A stretch of 64,000 nucleotides of DNA from Charina bottae (Eukaryota > Chordata > Lepidosauria > Squamata > Charinaidae): positions 55,522,914-55,586,913 of the forward strand of contig JALMGJ010000002.1 in assembly GCA_023362775.1 (NCBI GenBank), in the 5' to 3' direction. Positions 49,401-58,092 of this stretch are shown piece by piece. Made by a program: the position numbers and the translations under genes. The stretch's first letter is position 1. Every line of letters begins with the position of its first letter. The notes below the pieces were generated by a model, which ran no database searches, was not told the origin of the DNA, and saw nothing but the letters and a program-made list of their open reading frames with translations.

Positions 49401-51595
49401 AAGGAGGAACTAGAGGCAAGAAAGTATATTACCTCGTAAAAATTAAAGGTTTTTTGTTGTTCATTGTAGAGTTGTGTTTTTGTTTAGTTGTATAGTTTTT
49501 ATTCAGTACTGTTGGAAACAATATCAATAAGGAATCAATAGGGGCGCAATGGCTCAGCGGGTAAGACGCCAGACTTGTCGATCGGAAGATCGCAAGTTTG
49601 GAGGTTCGAATCCCTAGCCCTGCATGACGGAGTGAGCTCCCGCACTCGCCCCAGCTCTTGCCAACCTAGCAATTCGAAAGCATGCAAATGCAAGTAGATG
49701 AATAGGTGCCACTTCGGTGGGTAGGTAACAGCGTTCCGCGTGTGTCATGCCGGCCACATGACCACAGAAGCATCTTCGACAACGCTGGCTCTTCGGCTAA
49801 CAAACAGAGATGAGCATCAGCCCCTAGAGTTGGACAGGACTGTGCAGAGGAAACCTTTACCTTTACCTTTAGTGTTGGAAACAAGTAAACATAGTAGGTT
49901 CTCCTTAATATTGGGATTAGAATTATATGAACTTTAGGGAAAAGAACAGAAACAGAGCTTCTAGGAATCTGGAGGTATTTGTTCTTAGCCAAAATGTTTT
50001 TTAAAAACTATATGTTGCAGAAATATCATCACATGTTCATTTTTTGTAGGAAAAATAATTCCAATAGTTTAAACAGGATGAATGGTGTAATGTTTCCAGG
50101 AAACTCACCGAGTTATTCAGACAGGTAAGAAGGAGTGTTTAAAATGATAATATTCTAAACAATACAAGATGATGGATTAGTACTTAATTTCCAACGTTTG
50201 TTTTTTAAACACCTGGCTGTTTAAGCATAATTCAAAATCTTTGAATCAGATCTTTTCCTGTGCTAAAATTATAGTTTCTGTGGAAGATCAAGTTAAATGG
50301 TTTTTCAAATATATGTAAAATAGATTAAGTTATACTATAATACAGGGGTGTCCAACCCATGGCCCGCGGGCCGCATGCGGCCCTAAACAGTTACCCTGAA
50401 CAATCTGGAATGAGCCTCCTGTCCACACTGCCATGCCAGACTACAGAAGAGGCTGGCATGGCGCGAAAGGGGAATCCGAGCCGGAGCTGCCGATTGGAGG
50501 CAGCCTGGAAGAAGCCCCTCCACCAATCAGCCTCCCCTCGCTGCTCTTCCGAGCCGTCCTGCCTGAGGGAGAAGGAAGACCGGGAGGTGCGCGAGTCTGC
50601 CGTGGAGGAGGAGAAGGGAAGCGGCGGCAGTCCGAGTGGGCCGGGGGTTGCGAGGGGGAGGGCGGCCGAGGCGCAGCGACGTTGCTGGCTGGTTCGGGAA
50701 GATGGTGCGGGCGGTAGCGCGCGCATGCGGCGAGGCTTTTCGCCTCCCTGCCGCTCCATGCAGCATTTTTTCGCGGAACCAAGGGCATTTTCGGGGTCCC
50801 TGAAGCCTGCCCTTTCAAAGGAGCACCCCGGCGGGGCGGACTTTTACTCCCCCCCACTTTTGCTCCCTGCAATTTTTTTGGCCCCTACCAGGGTAGCTCG
50901 GGCACACCTCCGCCTCCCCGTCGCACAGCTGATCCGTGTGGAGATTTTCCACCCTGGGGCGCCCCCACCCACCGTCACTTTTTGCGGTTATCCGAGGCTT
51001 TTTTGCCTCGTGACAGTGGCGCTCTGCCAAGGAAAGCTGTGGTCGCAAGGCGAAAAAGCCTCGGATCACCGCAAAAAGTGATGGGGGGCGCCCCGGGGTG
51101 GAAAATCTCTGTGCCAATCAGCTGTGCAACGGGGAGGCGGAGGTGTGCCCGTGCTACCCCGGTAGGGGCCGAAAACCACGGGGAGTAAACGTGGGGGGGA
51201 AGTCCGCCCCGCGCCCTGCTGGGGTGCCCCTTCGAAAGGGCAGGCTCCGGGGACCCCGAAAATGCCTTCAGTTCTGCAAAAAACCGCACGGAGCGGCAAG
51301 GAGGCGAAAAGCCTCGCCGGCAACGCCTGCCGAGGGGGCGGGGTTTGCAGGTGGGAGCCAATCGCATGGGCAGGGACCCCTAGAAATAAAGTGCACAATA
51401 AATGTAATGCTCCCGCCTGCACACCCCGCCCACCGGCCCACGCGATTGGCTGCCGCCTGCAAACCCCGCCCCCGGTCCTTGGAAAAAATTTTCCCACGGA
51501 AGTGGTCCCTGGTGCCAAAAAGGTTGCCGACCCCTGTGATAGGGGTTTTTTGCGATCTACCATGGCAGCAGTGAAATATAAATAGTTATTTATAT

Positions 51596-51658
<63 letters not shown>

Positions 51659-54537
51659 TATTACTTATATACATTAACTATCTTATATATTTTATGTGCC
51701 GCCCAAGACAATTCCTCTTCACTCAGTGTGGCCCAGGGAAGCCAAAAGGTTGGACACCCCTGCTATAATACTTCCATTATAAAACACCTAAAATTAACTG
51801 GGGGGGAAAGCCAATTTATAAATAAGAATAAATAGATATATCCATTACAGAAATATCAGATTTTAGAACAGTAATATTAAAATTATATCAAAACAAAAAG
51901 GAATTCCATTTAATAGCAGTTGTTTAGCATTCTAAAATTTCCTAAAATATATTTTTCCTAATCTTACTTGATATAAGATGTGATTCTAAACTACTGTACT
52001 TAGGCAAAAATCTTATTATATAAACTGGGATTTATTTCTGAATTAGATATGCTTAGTATTATACTGTTAATTTCTTGCTTCAGTAAACAGTCTTATTTAA
52101 TGCAATCAAATATGTTTGATTGTCAAGTTCTGATACAAAAGTATCTTATATTTTGCTACAGATCTTTATAAAATATAAGTCAAGAAAATGTATCTTGAGA
52201 TCTAAGGGAAATATGATTTTCCAAATTTGATTAATCAAATACTTCCTTTGCAGATCTAATATAAATGGTCCTGGGACACCCCGGCCTGTAACTCGACCAA
52301 AAGTTTCTTTGTCACCTCCTATGACAACAAATGGTTTACCAGACAGTTCCGAAAATAAGGAGCTGGCTCTCTTGCAAACTGAAGAGAAAATTAACAGGTT
52401 GGTATGAGAAATATGGTGGCTCAACGGGTAAGACGCCAGGCTTGTCGATTGGAAGATCGCAAGTTCGGAGGTTCGAATCCCTAGCCCTGCGTGCGGAGTG
52501 AGCTCCCGCACTAGCTCCAGCTCTTGCCAACCTAGCAATTTGAAAGCATGCAAATGCAAGTAGATTAATAGGTACCACTTCGGTGGGAAGGTAACAGCGT
52601 TCCGTGGCGTCATGCGGCCACATGACCGTGGAAGTGTCTTTGGACAACGCTGGCTCTTCGGCTAACAAATGGAGATGAGCACCGGCCCCTAGAGTCGGAC
52701 ACGACTGCACAAATGTGCGGGGGGTACCTTTACCTTTTTTTATGAGAAATATACCTTCAAAGACATTTGTTAGACTCATGAGATTCATATATGTATATAT
52801 GTATATATGCCATCCTCCCTTGAAAGCAGCCTTATGTTTTATTCCTACCAAAATGTGCCATATTTATAAAAAGTATTTTCTTGAAAAACATGTTCTCCAA
52901 AATGGAAATAAGTACTTCCTCTTTTAAGGCATAGATTTCTTGTGGGCATGGTCTATTCCTTTCTTATTTTAGAAAGTCTTAATGCATAAATAATCACTAT
53001 ATTAGGATACTGTAGGGCTGTGTATACGTAAATAATGTATCCCAGAGTACCTCAGTTGTTACCTTTAAAATCAGTGTGAATATTTAGATCAGTGCTTTCC
53101 AAACTGCCGCCGTTGGCGACAAACCAGCAGCGGTGGGGCGTGCACGGCAGCAGCGCAGGGGGGGCGCGGCGTGCATGGTGGCAGCAGCGGCGGCCTCCGC
53201 TGAAACACGGAAGCGCTGATGGTGCGCCACTGCCGCCACCGTGCACACCCCCGCCTCTGCTTCTGGGTTGTGTTGCGACACACCAAACTCTTGTGTTGTG
53301 ACACACTAAACAGTTTGGAAAGCTATGATTTAGATCATATCTGTTGTGGGAAATTAAATGCTGATGACATTTTACAATCTTTTTTTCTGCTGATGGAATT
53401 TGTTCTGTCTGTGGAACTGAGAAGCGACAGTTTCTTACATCCCCTTGTGTTAAAAATTGAGTAGGATTTGGCAGAGGGTATGGGGGATGAGGAGAAGGGA
53501 GAGAATTGTATTGTGCAAGCAAAACCCCTGTTTCCACGATACTGGATTGCATCCATTGATTAAGAACCAGATTTCCCAGTTGAACTGGAATGGTGATGCT
53601 GGCATAGTTGGTTTTTGTCTTCCATGCATCATTGCAAGAACACTTTCTTAGTTTATACCTAAACATGTAATAAAGTTACACTTAGGCAAAACAGTAGAAG
53701 TTACCATGATCAACAAGATTGATTCCTTAAGATTTAATACTCCTGCTTATCTCTTCATATGAAAATATGACCCTTGTATTTCCATCATTTTTTGTCCATC
53801 AGTGAATCACAAGCATCTGAGCCTGAAAGAGTTCAAAACTGTCCTGTAAAAAATAAACACCCTGGAGAAGATCCAGCAGAAATGGAAGGATATGAAGTAA
53901 AAAGACTTAAATTTGACAAAGAGGAGGAAGCTGAAGAGGCTTCCAACCAGAGTGGTTCCCATGAAGCTTGCTCAACAATGGTAGAAGAGACCGAGACAAC
54001 TTCTGCATCTCAGGATAAAGAAAAAGAAACCATTGGAGAGAGACAACACTGTAAAGAGGAAGCTGAGGAGGAAGAAGGTACATACCATTTTAGTAGAAAA
54101 TGTATTTCCTGAGTACAGGTTTAAAACATGGCTTAAATTTACATTTATCATTTATTTTGAATTCCATGAATTGAAATCAGACTTAGTCATTTTTTTTAAT
54201 CCGTTCAATCGTGTCCGATTCTTGGAGACTCCCTGGACAGGTCCCTGCAGTTTTCTTGGCAAGGTTTTTCAGAAGTGGTTTGCCATTGCCTCCTTCCCAG
54301 GACTGAGGGAGTGACTGGCCCAAGGTCACCCAGCTGGCTTTGTGCCTAAGGTGGGACTAGAACTCCCAGTCTCCCAGTTTCTAGCCTGATGCCTTAACCA
54401 CTACACCAGACTGGCTCTCGACTTAGTCATAAGTAAAGCTTAATTTAGTTGTAATAAGTCGGATTCATTTCTAAATATAACAAGATCTGGATCCAACCCC
54501 ATTTTGTTTTAATTTTAGGCGAGTTAGATTATCTATC

Positions 54538-54593
<56 letters not shown>

Positions 54594-55992
54594 TTAAATT
54601 TGTATTACCGCCCATGTCTCCCAGTCGGGTGACTCTGGGCAGTTCACAATAAAATTATGCTGAGGTAACCTAATTATGGGAATGTGAGAGAACCAGGAGT
54701 GGTCTCTCTAGTAAGCATATGTTGACATACTATGTTTCAGTGGTACAGTGAAATAATCACATTCATGTAGATTGCATATTAAACTCAAACTGAAATCTCT
54801 CAATGTTCAGATTTGAGTGTATGTTTGTTTTTTGCAAATCAGCTTTGCAAATAGCTGACACTTGCTCAGTGACATTTTCACAACCCTTAATTCATAAAAA
54901 GTCACTAAAACTGACTTTTTTTATCCTCTGCCTTCAAGCCAGTATAGCTCTGCAACATTTAGCAATTTTAATTCATTTGTTTGCTGATCTTCAAATGTGT
55001 GGGATCAGAATTGGTCTTGTTAAACTGGAGGTTGTTAAATGGATAGATGAACTCTATCCTGATTGATCTTGTAGTATCATTAAAGCATAGTAAATGAACA
55101 AGGATTTAGATTAGTATTACATCATCAAGGAGAGAGTAGGGTGTTCTTGTTTGGGCAGCAACATTTCATGATCCACTTCTGGATGCCAGGCTTCATACAT
55201 GTAAATGTATTATGCTAATGTTTTGCTTGTTACTGAGGGTGAGAAAGCTATATGAACAAGGAATTATGTCTTGTGACTACCACATGCAATGCACCATTCC
55301 CCACTGTCTCTAATTGATATTGAACTTCCCCATACAAATAAAGGCTCCCTCAAGATGATCTCAACTCCTGATGATTGCATCCATGCAGTTTTCTTGGCAG
55401 TATTACAGGATTGGTTTGCCATTGCTGCCCTACAAGTTTTTTTTTCCAATTTTCCAATCTAGTCAGTAGCCCTGGAATTCCCAGGTGTTCCCCTATCCAA
55501 GAACTAGCCAAAACATAAAGCTTGTTTCGCTTCCCAAATGAGCAATGTCAGCTAAATGCTGCCACCTGCTGAGGCATAAAGCAAAAGAAGGATGTATTTT
55601 TATGATTATTACCTGTATAAACTTTTAGTATCGACTTTGTTTTAAACATCTATATAACAGATTCTAACTTTATTCCAGAAACTCTCAAGGTGTCAAGAGA
55701 AATTTTTCCAGAAAGAAAAGTTCTGGACAAAGACAGTGCCTCCTTAATTGAAAAAGAGGATGTTTCTGAGGAGAATAATCAGATTGGGGAATCTGACCAG
55801 ACTCAAGAAATGAAAGACTTGTCTTCTCAAAATAGTGAGAACAGTGGATCTGTTAGTAGCAAAGCTGACTGCAGTGACAAAGAAGAATTGGGTTCATATG
55901 TTAGTGAAACTCCTGAAATTGCATCAGAGAGCCCAGTGGAAAACAGCGATGAAGCTACAGAAGCCGCAGATGAACCTATGGAACAAGACTAA
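21190..55992 (+). CDS. PPP4R2: Protein phosphatase 4 regulatory subunit 2
   Basis: Nine exons join in phase into 408 residues: 21190-21223, 21919-22000, 41293-41463, 44022-44115, 45349-45386, 50050-50124, 52254-52397, 53803-54077, 55679-55992. All introns are GT-AG. The N-terminal half ([65 protein letters not shown]) is the conserved PPP4R2 core that binds the PP4 catalytic subunit. The C-terminal half (from about residue 215) is Glu/Ser-rich and predicted disordered, with a basic VKRLKFD patch. In vertebrates the protein forms the PP4C-R2-R3 complex, which acts in DNA-damage signalling and at centrosomes. Human PPP4R2 is of similar length. All exons are intact, so the gene is probably functional. 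Confidence 0.96.
21919..22000 (+). CDS. PPP4R2: PPP4R2 coding exon 2
   Basis: The acceptor is tttctacag and the donor gtaagt. It encodes [18 protein letters not shown] and onward to GETM. Intron 2 is 19,292 bp. Confidence 0.95.
23329..23421. repeat. 21-bp direct repeat flanking a 51-bp insert
   Basis: The same 21 bp (gttagtggatttccagggtt plus t) occurs at 23329-23349 and 23401-23421. The 51 bp between (cttggcgatcactcgtagcc onward) has a different composition. This is the footprint of a tiny retrotransposition event or a local duplication in intron 2. Confidence 0.7.
25501..25771. mobile_element. Non-autonomous hAT in PPP4R2 intron 2
   Basis: A perfect 8-bp target duplication, ccctaatc, lies at 25493-25500 and 25772-25779. 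The ends are cagagctttccaaac and actttggaaagccctg. Subterminal gtgtcgcgacac motifs are present. The interior has inverted segments (cagcgcttccgggtttt). Confidence 0.93.
25790..26060 (+). pseudogene. Tc1/mariner transposase fragment
   Basis: A short frame reads [20 protein letters not shown], a Tc1-type helix-turn-helix. It is followed by frameshifted text with tccaacaaaaatcacccc and ctgagaagttgcaaagg, which are typical Tc1 transposase codons. No intact domain remains. Confidence 0.55.
26060..27500 (+). pseudogene. Degenerate L1 ORF2 C-terminal fragment
   Basis: Broken frames resemble the L1 ORF2 end: [20 protein letters not shown] near 26070, and [18 protein letters not shown] with [18 protein letters not shown] at 26957-27166. 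The Trp-Tyr and Cys-rich C-terminal segments of L1 are partly visible. It is interrupted by a BovB tail at 26476-26716. Confidence 0.6.
26476..26716 (-). mobile_element. Short 5'-truncated BovB 3' end
   Basis: Minus-strand reading gives [17 protein letters not shown] and the BovB tail with gtcggacacgacttaacgac. About 240 bp remain. Confidence 0.88.
29599..29841 (-). repeat. 3' LTR of gypsy element
   Basis: It differs from the LTR at 32190-32432 at only about two positions by eye (cag/ccg near 29739 and ctgc/cttc near 29792), so insertion was recent. Confidence 0.93.
29727..31142 (-). pseudogene. Integrase C-terminal half with chromodomain
   Basis: A 471-codon frame. [16 protein letters not shown] holds the second Asp of the DDE triad and [14 protein letters not shown] the Glu. 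The GPY/F-like region follows ([20 protein letters not shown]). A chromodomain sits near residues 230-290 ([31 protein letters not shown]). The acidic Ser/Pro-rich tail includes a Glu-rich run. It is separated from the upstream integrase frame by a single in-frame stop just before 31142. Confidence 0.88.
31152..31943 (-). pseudogene. RNase H end and integrase N-terminal part
   Basis: RNase H-type text ([16 protein letters not shown]) is followed by the HHCC zinc module (HDSPTAGH, then CHVC) and the start of the integrase core with MDFITDLPQ, the first catalytic Asp. It ends LFLDNVF at a single stop; the frame continues as the 29727-31142 part. The motifs are well preserved. Confidence 0.87.
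31949..32131 (-). pseudogene. gag N-terminal stub fused to RNase H
   Basis: A 60-codon Gln-rich coiled-coil-like frame, [20 protein letters not shown], starts shortly after the 5' LTR, as gag does in this class. It then runs out of frame into the RNase H text (DHKNLALLQ), marking the internal deletion junction near 31970. Confidence 0.7.
32190..32432 (-). repeat. 5' LTR of gypsy element
   Basis: 243 bp, from tgtcgtgtgtagatgcag to gtctccctgaca on the + strand. It is followed by the gcaag target duplication. Confidence 0.93.
32665..33133 (-). mobile_element. MITE-like repeat (family B), diverged copy
   Basis: Contains the family phrases cagtcacatgattgtgattt, gggcgcttggcaacc and a reverse-oriented gcttagcgatggaaattcc. 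It shares these with the copies at 40380, 42704, 49029 and 58093. The ends are worn and approximate. Confidence 0.55.
33385..33902 (+). mobile_element. L2 LINE 3' end
   Basis: Reads [18 protein letters not shown] and [20 protein letters not shown], the C-terminus of L2 ORF2. It then runs through the 3' UTR and accccgaatcacttgattg to an (aaat)n tail. Confidence 0.82.
35177..35458. mobile_element. Penelope-type foldback in intron 2
   Basis: Long inverted arms (about 35205-35306 and 35357-35458) surround a (acag/atag)-rich centre. A 14-bp target duplication, gctacatccacatc, lies at 35163-35176 and 35459-35472. The + arm contains CTGAAGA (35373-35379) and GAAACGTT (35400-35407), the hammerhead-like boxes also seen in the other Penelope copies. 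Confidence 0.75.
38321..38413 (-). mobile_element. L2-tail SINE fragment nested in hAT
   Basis: The 8-bp target duplication gataaaat lies at 38313-38320 and 38414-38421. The insert is a (ttta)n/(tttg)n run plus ctgcccatctccccgaatag. Confidence 0.7.
38704..38739 (-). mobile_element. Very short L2-tail fragment nested in hAT
   Basis: The repeat gttaat flanks 36 bp that end in caccgcccatctcccccaa. Confidence 0.55.
40380..41129 (+). mobile_element. MITE-like repeat (family B), long copy
   Basis: The terminal inverted repeats are gtagtcctcgacta and taggtcgaggactatc. The body alternates forward and reverse segments (gcttcccacaaccaaagtca, ccccattcactttctgggga) around a G-rich centre. No ORF with a recognised domain; the open frames are compositional. 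Confidence 0.65.
41293..41463 (+). CDS. PPP4R2: PPP4R2 coding exon 3
   Basis: The acceptor is attttttag and the donor gtatgc. It encodes [20 protein letters not shown] through TGFNG, the conserved core. It ends in phase 2. Confidence 0.96.
42270..42543 (-). mobile_element. Sauria-type SINE
   Basis: The target duplication tgattcc lies at 42263-42269 and 42544-42550. On the minus strand it runs from agagccagtttggtctagtg through the conserved body (gccggctgggtgac-like) and ttatttataaaaataataaa to a (taac)n tail. Confidence 0.88.
42704..43075 (+). mobile_element. MITE-like repeat (family B)
   Basis: Carries gtcacgtgacgtcctcactt, cttccccattgattttgctt and the right end aaccaaggattacctgta with slight changes. 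It ends in the same terminal sequence as the 49.0 and 58.1 kb copies. Confidence 0.6.
44022..44115 (+). CDS. PPP4R2: PPP4R2 coding exon 4
   Basis: The acceptor is tgtttcag and the donor gtaata. It encodes [20 protein letters not shown] to GVEK and ends in phase 0. Confidence 0.96.
44584..44862 (-). mobile_element. L2 3' end fragment
   Basis: An (aatt)n run is followed by agccgcccatctcaacaagt and gggcagcttacaatcg; further in lies ataaccaggtcttcacagc, matching L2 3' UTR text seen at 13.5-13.8 kb. Confidence 0.6.
44866..45074 (-). mobile_element. tRNA-derived SINE with BovB-like tail (type C)
   Basis: On the minus strand the head is gagccagtttggtgtagtgg. The body is ggcaatggcaaaccacttcc and the tail region agtccacacggactc. 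It is the same family as the copy at 54191-54419. Confidence 0.7.
45349..45386 (+). CDS. PPP4R2: PPP4R2 coding exon 5 (38 bp)
   Basis: The acceptor is tcttacag and the donor gtgagt. This small exon encodes [13 protein letters not shown]. Confidence 0.95.
45600..46800. other. LINE-like GC-rich block with inverted repeat
   Basis: No intact gene. Segment 45731-45774 (agatggctggtgtcggagcc onward) is repeated in inverse orientation at 46571-46608. A (ctg)n run lies at 46421-46453. L2 endonuclease text follows directly, so this is probably an L2 5' region that was rearranged. The long frames here have no recognised domain. Confidence 0.4.
46421..46453. repeat. (CTG)11 trinucleotide repeat
   Basis: An uninterrupted tgc/ctg run in intron 5. 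On the minus strand the local frame reads it as poly-Ala. Confidence 0.95.
46800..48620 (+). pseudogene. Degenerate L2 LINE with hAT inside
   Basis: The endonuclease part reads [20 protein letters not shown]. Later text gives [20 protein letters not shown], then [20 protein letters not shown] and [12 protein letters not shown], where the hAT at 48161-48388 interrupts. RT text resumes ([38 protein letters not shown]). Many frameshifts and stops; inactive. Confidence 0.82.
48161..48388. mobile_element. Non-autonomous hAT inside L2
   Basis: A perfect 8-bp target duplication, gactatgg, lies at 48153-48160 and 48389-48396. The ends are cagtgctttccaaag and gtttggaaagctgtg. Subterminal gtgtcgcgacacac motifs are present. 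The target is L2 RT coding sequence. Confidence 0.94.
49029..49353 (+). mobile_element. MITE-like repeat (family B) with nested L2 tail
   Basis: The left end is acaggtagtccttgtatagc and the right end aacaaggaccacctgta, an inverted pair. A (ttta)n plus ccacccatctcccccgtcgg fragment is inserted at about 49189-49290. Confidence 0.7.
49541..49872 (+). mobile_element. tRNA-derived SINE (type A)
   Basis: The head is ggggcgcaatggctcagcgg, with B-box ggttcgaatccc. The middle is caaatgcaagtagatgaata, and the tail ends cctttacctttacctttag. The repeat tgttggaaacaa at 49510-49521 and 49873-49884 is a probable target duplication, which would put about 19 bp of extra sequence before the head. Confidence 0.85.
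50050..50124 (+). CDS. PPP4R2: PPP4R2 coding exon 6
   Basis: The acceptor is tttttgtag and the donor gtaaga. It encodes [20 protein letters not shown] to SYSDR. Confidence 0.95.
50343..51762. mobile_element. GC-rich hAT element, 1.4 kb, palindromic interior
   Basis: A perfect 8-bp target duplication, ctataata, lies at 50335-50342 and 51763-51770. The ends are caggggtgtccaaccc and ggttggacacccctg. The interior holds two inverted arms (about 50760-51050 and 51062-51300) around a short centre, a second hAT-like end (ttgccgacccctg near 51523-51535) and a (gata)n run. Long open frames reflect the high GC content, not coding. It lies in PPP4R2 intron 6. Confidence 0.88.
51596..51660. repeat. (GATA)n microsatellite
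   Basis: About fifteen uninterrupted ataga/gata units inside the hAT element. Confidence 0.95.
52254..52397 (+). CDS. PPP4R2: PPP4R2 coding exon 7
   Basis: The acceptor is cctttgcag. It encodes [20 protein letters not shown] to EEKIN. The donor is gttggt, a weak match to consensus, and a SINE begins 17 bp downstream. Confidence 0.94.
52415..52740 (+). mobile_element. tRNA-derived SINE (type A) beside exon 7 donor
   Basis: A perfect 12-bp target duplication, tatgagaaatat, lies at 52403-52414 and 52741-52752. It has the full head, B-box, body and cctttaccttttttt tail. The left target duplication begins at intron position +6 of intron 7. Confidence 0.92.
53090..53327. mobile_element. Non-autonomous hAT in intron 7
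   Basis: A perfect 8-bp target duplication, atttagat, lies at 53082-53089 and 53328-53335. The ends are cagtgctttccaaac and gtttggaaagctatg. The GC-rich body is close to that of the 48161 copy. Confidence 0.93.
53803..54077 (+). CDS. PPP4R2: PPP4R2 coding exon 8
   Basis: The acceptor is tgtccatcag and the donor gtacat. It encodes the acidic disordered region, including [17 protein letters not shown], and ends in phase 1. Confidence 0.94.
54191..54419 (-). mobile_element. tRNA-derived SINE with BovB tail (type C)
   Basis: A perfect 11-bp target duplication, gacttagtcat, lies at 54180-54190 and 54420-54430. The minus-strand head is gagccagtctggtgtagtgg. The 3' end contains caagaatcggacacgattga, clearly homologous to the BovB 3' tail, consistent with mobilisation by BovB. 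Confidence 0.92.
54532..54653 (-). repeat. (TATC)n run with L2-type tail
   Basis: A tetranucleotide run at about 54532-54594, followed by ttaccgcccatgtctcccag and gggcagttcacaataaaa, the shared L2/SINE 3' tail. Confidence 0.8.
55679..55992 (+). CDS. PPP4R2: PPP4R2 coding exon 9 and stop
   Basis: The acceptor is tattccag. It encodes the Ser/Glu-rich tail, ending [10 protein letters not shown] and TAA at 55990-55992. Confidence 0.95.
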
Positions 55993-57941
55993 TAATTTTA
56001 ATACACTTAGAGGCAGTATTTTCCATAAGGGTCTGGTTTTACACTGTATAAATAATTTTATGTAATAAAAGTAGACCGTTAGTTTTCCAAGAGAAGCAGG
56101 CTGTAAATTGAACTTCTCAATGCGTTAAATCCTGAAGGAGCTGTACTTGTTACTGTGAAATATTGGCTCCTTCGGGTCCTGCTTGCCATTGAAATTTCAC
56201 TATGGTCAAATCTGGTCTGTGTATAGTGTTTTTTTTTATTTAGAATTAAAAATTTTAAACTGGAAGGCAATTATAATTCTGACAATTTTTTGGAGATTCC
56301 ACACTTAGTTACTTCTCTCTCTCCTCTAATTCCCCTGAATGCTATAGCAGTTAATTTTTGGTTTTGGTTAGTTTCACCATTAACACGTGAATTTCATGTT
56401 GGTTTACAGTTTTTCATTTGACTGCATTTTGTGCTTTAAAAAGCTACACATTGTACTTGATAACATACTAATCTAAAGAAAATCTCCATGTTTGCACTCT
56501 TATATGCATTTTCTTTTCCAGATGGAAGCAACCAAGTTCTTTCATACAAGGCAACATTTTTACCCCCGAATAAGCCAAATAAAATTGGGCCCACCTGATA
56601 CCCTGAAGATCCAAATATTGTTGAAAGTACCAGGTTAAATACATTCCAAGAGTTCTGTTCTGACAAACACTTTTGTACATTTCTGAGGTGCCTGGAAGAT
56701 AGGTTTTCATTTTACTGCTGAAAAACTGTTGAGAACAGACTTCAAAATAATACCTTCAGCTTTTTTTTGTAGGGGGAATGTTTGCAAACCTGACAAGATA
56801 GTTTCTGTGAACTGAGGAAGTTTCTGACATTACATAATGGTTTTATAGTAGGAGATCAGACTGATACGAAATGCTGCAGCATCGCATGCCTTAGTTATGT
56901 ATCTGAGCTGAATGGCTACCATTTGTACATCATTTTGAAAGTGAATTAAATATTTTTGAACATGCCACTTTGACAGCCAGTGTTAACACTTTCTTTCCAA
57001 AACCAGCTCAAAGCACAATTTACTGCTTTAAATACTTCACATTATATTTTTCAGACATCAGTGTGTAAAAACACTCAAAACGTAACCTCCCAGTCACATT
57101 TACTGGCTGCCAAATTTATACCTGTTTCTTCAACTGTACCTTTTTGATATTTAGAATTTTTAAATTTCTGTAAAGTAGGTTTTTGTAGATTGTAAAGAGT
57201 GCTCACTGCCATTGTGAAACGGTATATAATTGTATAATTTGTGTGTAAACTGGATGCTTGGGCTTTCAATACAGTATTCATATAAAGCAATAAATATTAA
57301 TGTTATAAAATGTTTGAGTACATTTTAATCAAACCATAATGGGACTCCCTTTGTTGGCAGTGAAGACACATACCTTGGAGTACAAAAATAATCACCAAAG
57401 TGCATGCTAACAATTCTTGTACTGCATGGTGTGCTTCATTCTGGAGAACAGTGGGTTTTGAATTCAATGTATTCCAAAATAACTTAAATGAATTTGCAAA
57501 ACTGCTATCAGGTTCAAAGTTGAAAAGGTGTTGCTTGGGAAAAGATCTAGTGCCCTTCTACGTACTTACAAGCGAAAAATCAATTTATATTCAGTTACTT
57601 TCTCTTGGCAAGAGAGGAGGGTTGAATATGTACTGTAAGCATTAAAGAGAGGAGTACTCAAACCGAAACACAGGAATTAGAAAACATGTCCCAAAACACA
57701 GGTCTATAAGATATAATTTTCTCTCCTTGCTTTTTTTTTTTCAAGGAATACTTTGCAAATGAGAACAAATTTTAAGTTTAGAAACTTCTGAACTTTTCTT
57801 TAGAATGTTTGTGAAAATACTGTTAATAAACCTATTATTTAATCATCTGTGATCTTTTGACATGTTTATTTTAACACGGTTGCCCTAAGCAATGGGTTTA
57901 TGAACTGTAAATGTGCTCATATAAAGGCAATAGGCAATAAA
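55993..57941 (+). other. PPP4R2: PPP4R2 3' UTR with several poly(A) signals
   Basis: AT-rich sequence after the stop codon with no repeats recognised. AATAAA motifs lie at 56064-56069, 57289-57294, 57825-57830 and 57936-57941. The first may give a short mRNA; the later ones fit a long 3' UTR. Which is used cannot be told here. Confidence 0.65.
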
Positions 57942-58092
57942 AAGTAAACTCTATAGGAGTTCAGTCCTGTGCATGTTACTCTGAAACAAGCCTCAGTACA
58001 TCCACTAGGGCTAATATGTGGGTACAAGATTGCAGCCTTAAGTGTTAGAGAGAAATTTAGATGTTTGCTAAATTACTTTGAATAAGCCATGA

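Noticed and set aside
49541..49620. tRNA gene
   Set aside because: A- and B-box-like motifs are present, but they head SINEs with long bodies, tails and target duplications; no complete cloverleaf was seen.
50359..51674. Overlapping long ORFs on both strands at 50.4-51.7 kb
   Set aside because: They lie wholly inside a hAT with an 8-bp target duplication and palindromic GC-rich interior; frames on both strands mirror each other and have no domain.
21190..57941. Endogenous bornavirus-like gene near PPP4R2, as known in humans
   Set aside because: I looked for nucleoprotein-like frames in the introns and flanks; none was recognised, and the retroelement frames present are LINE, Penelope and Ty3/gypsy.
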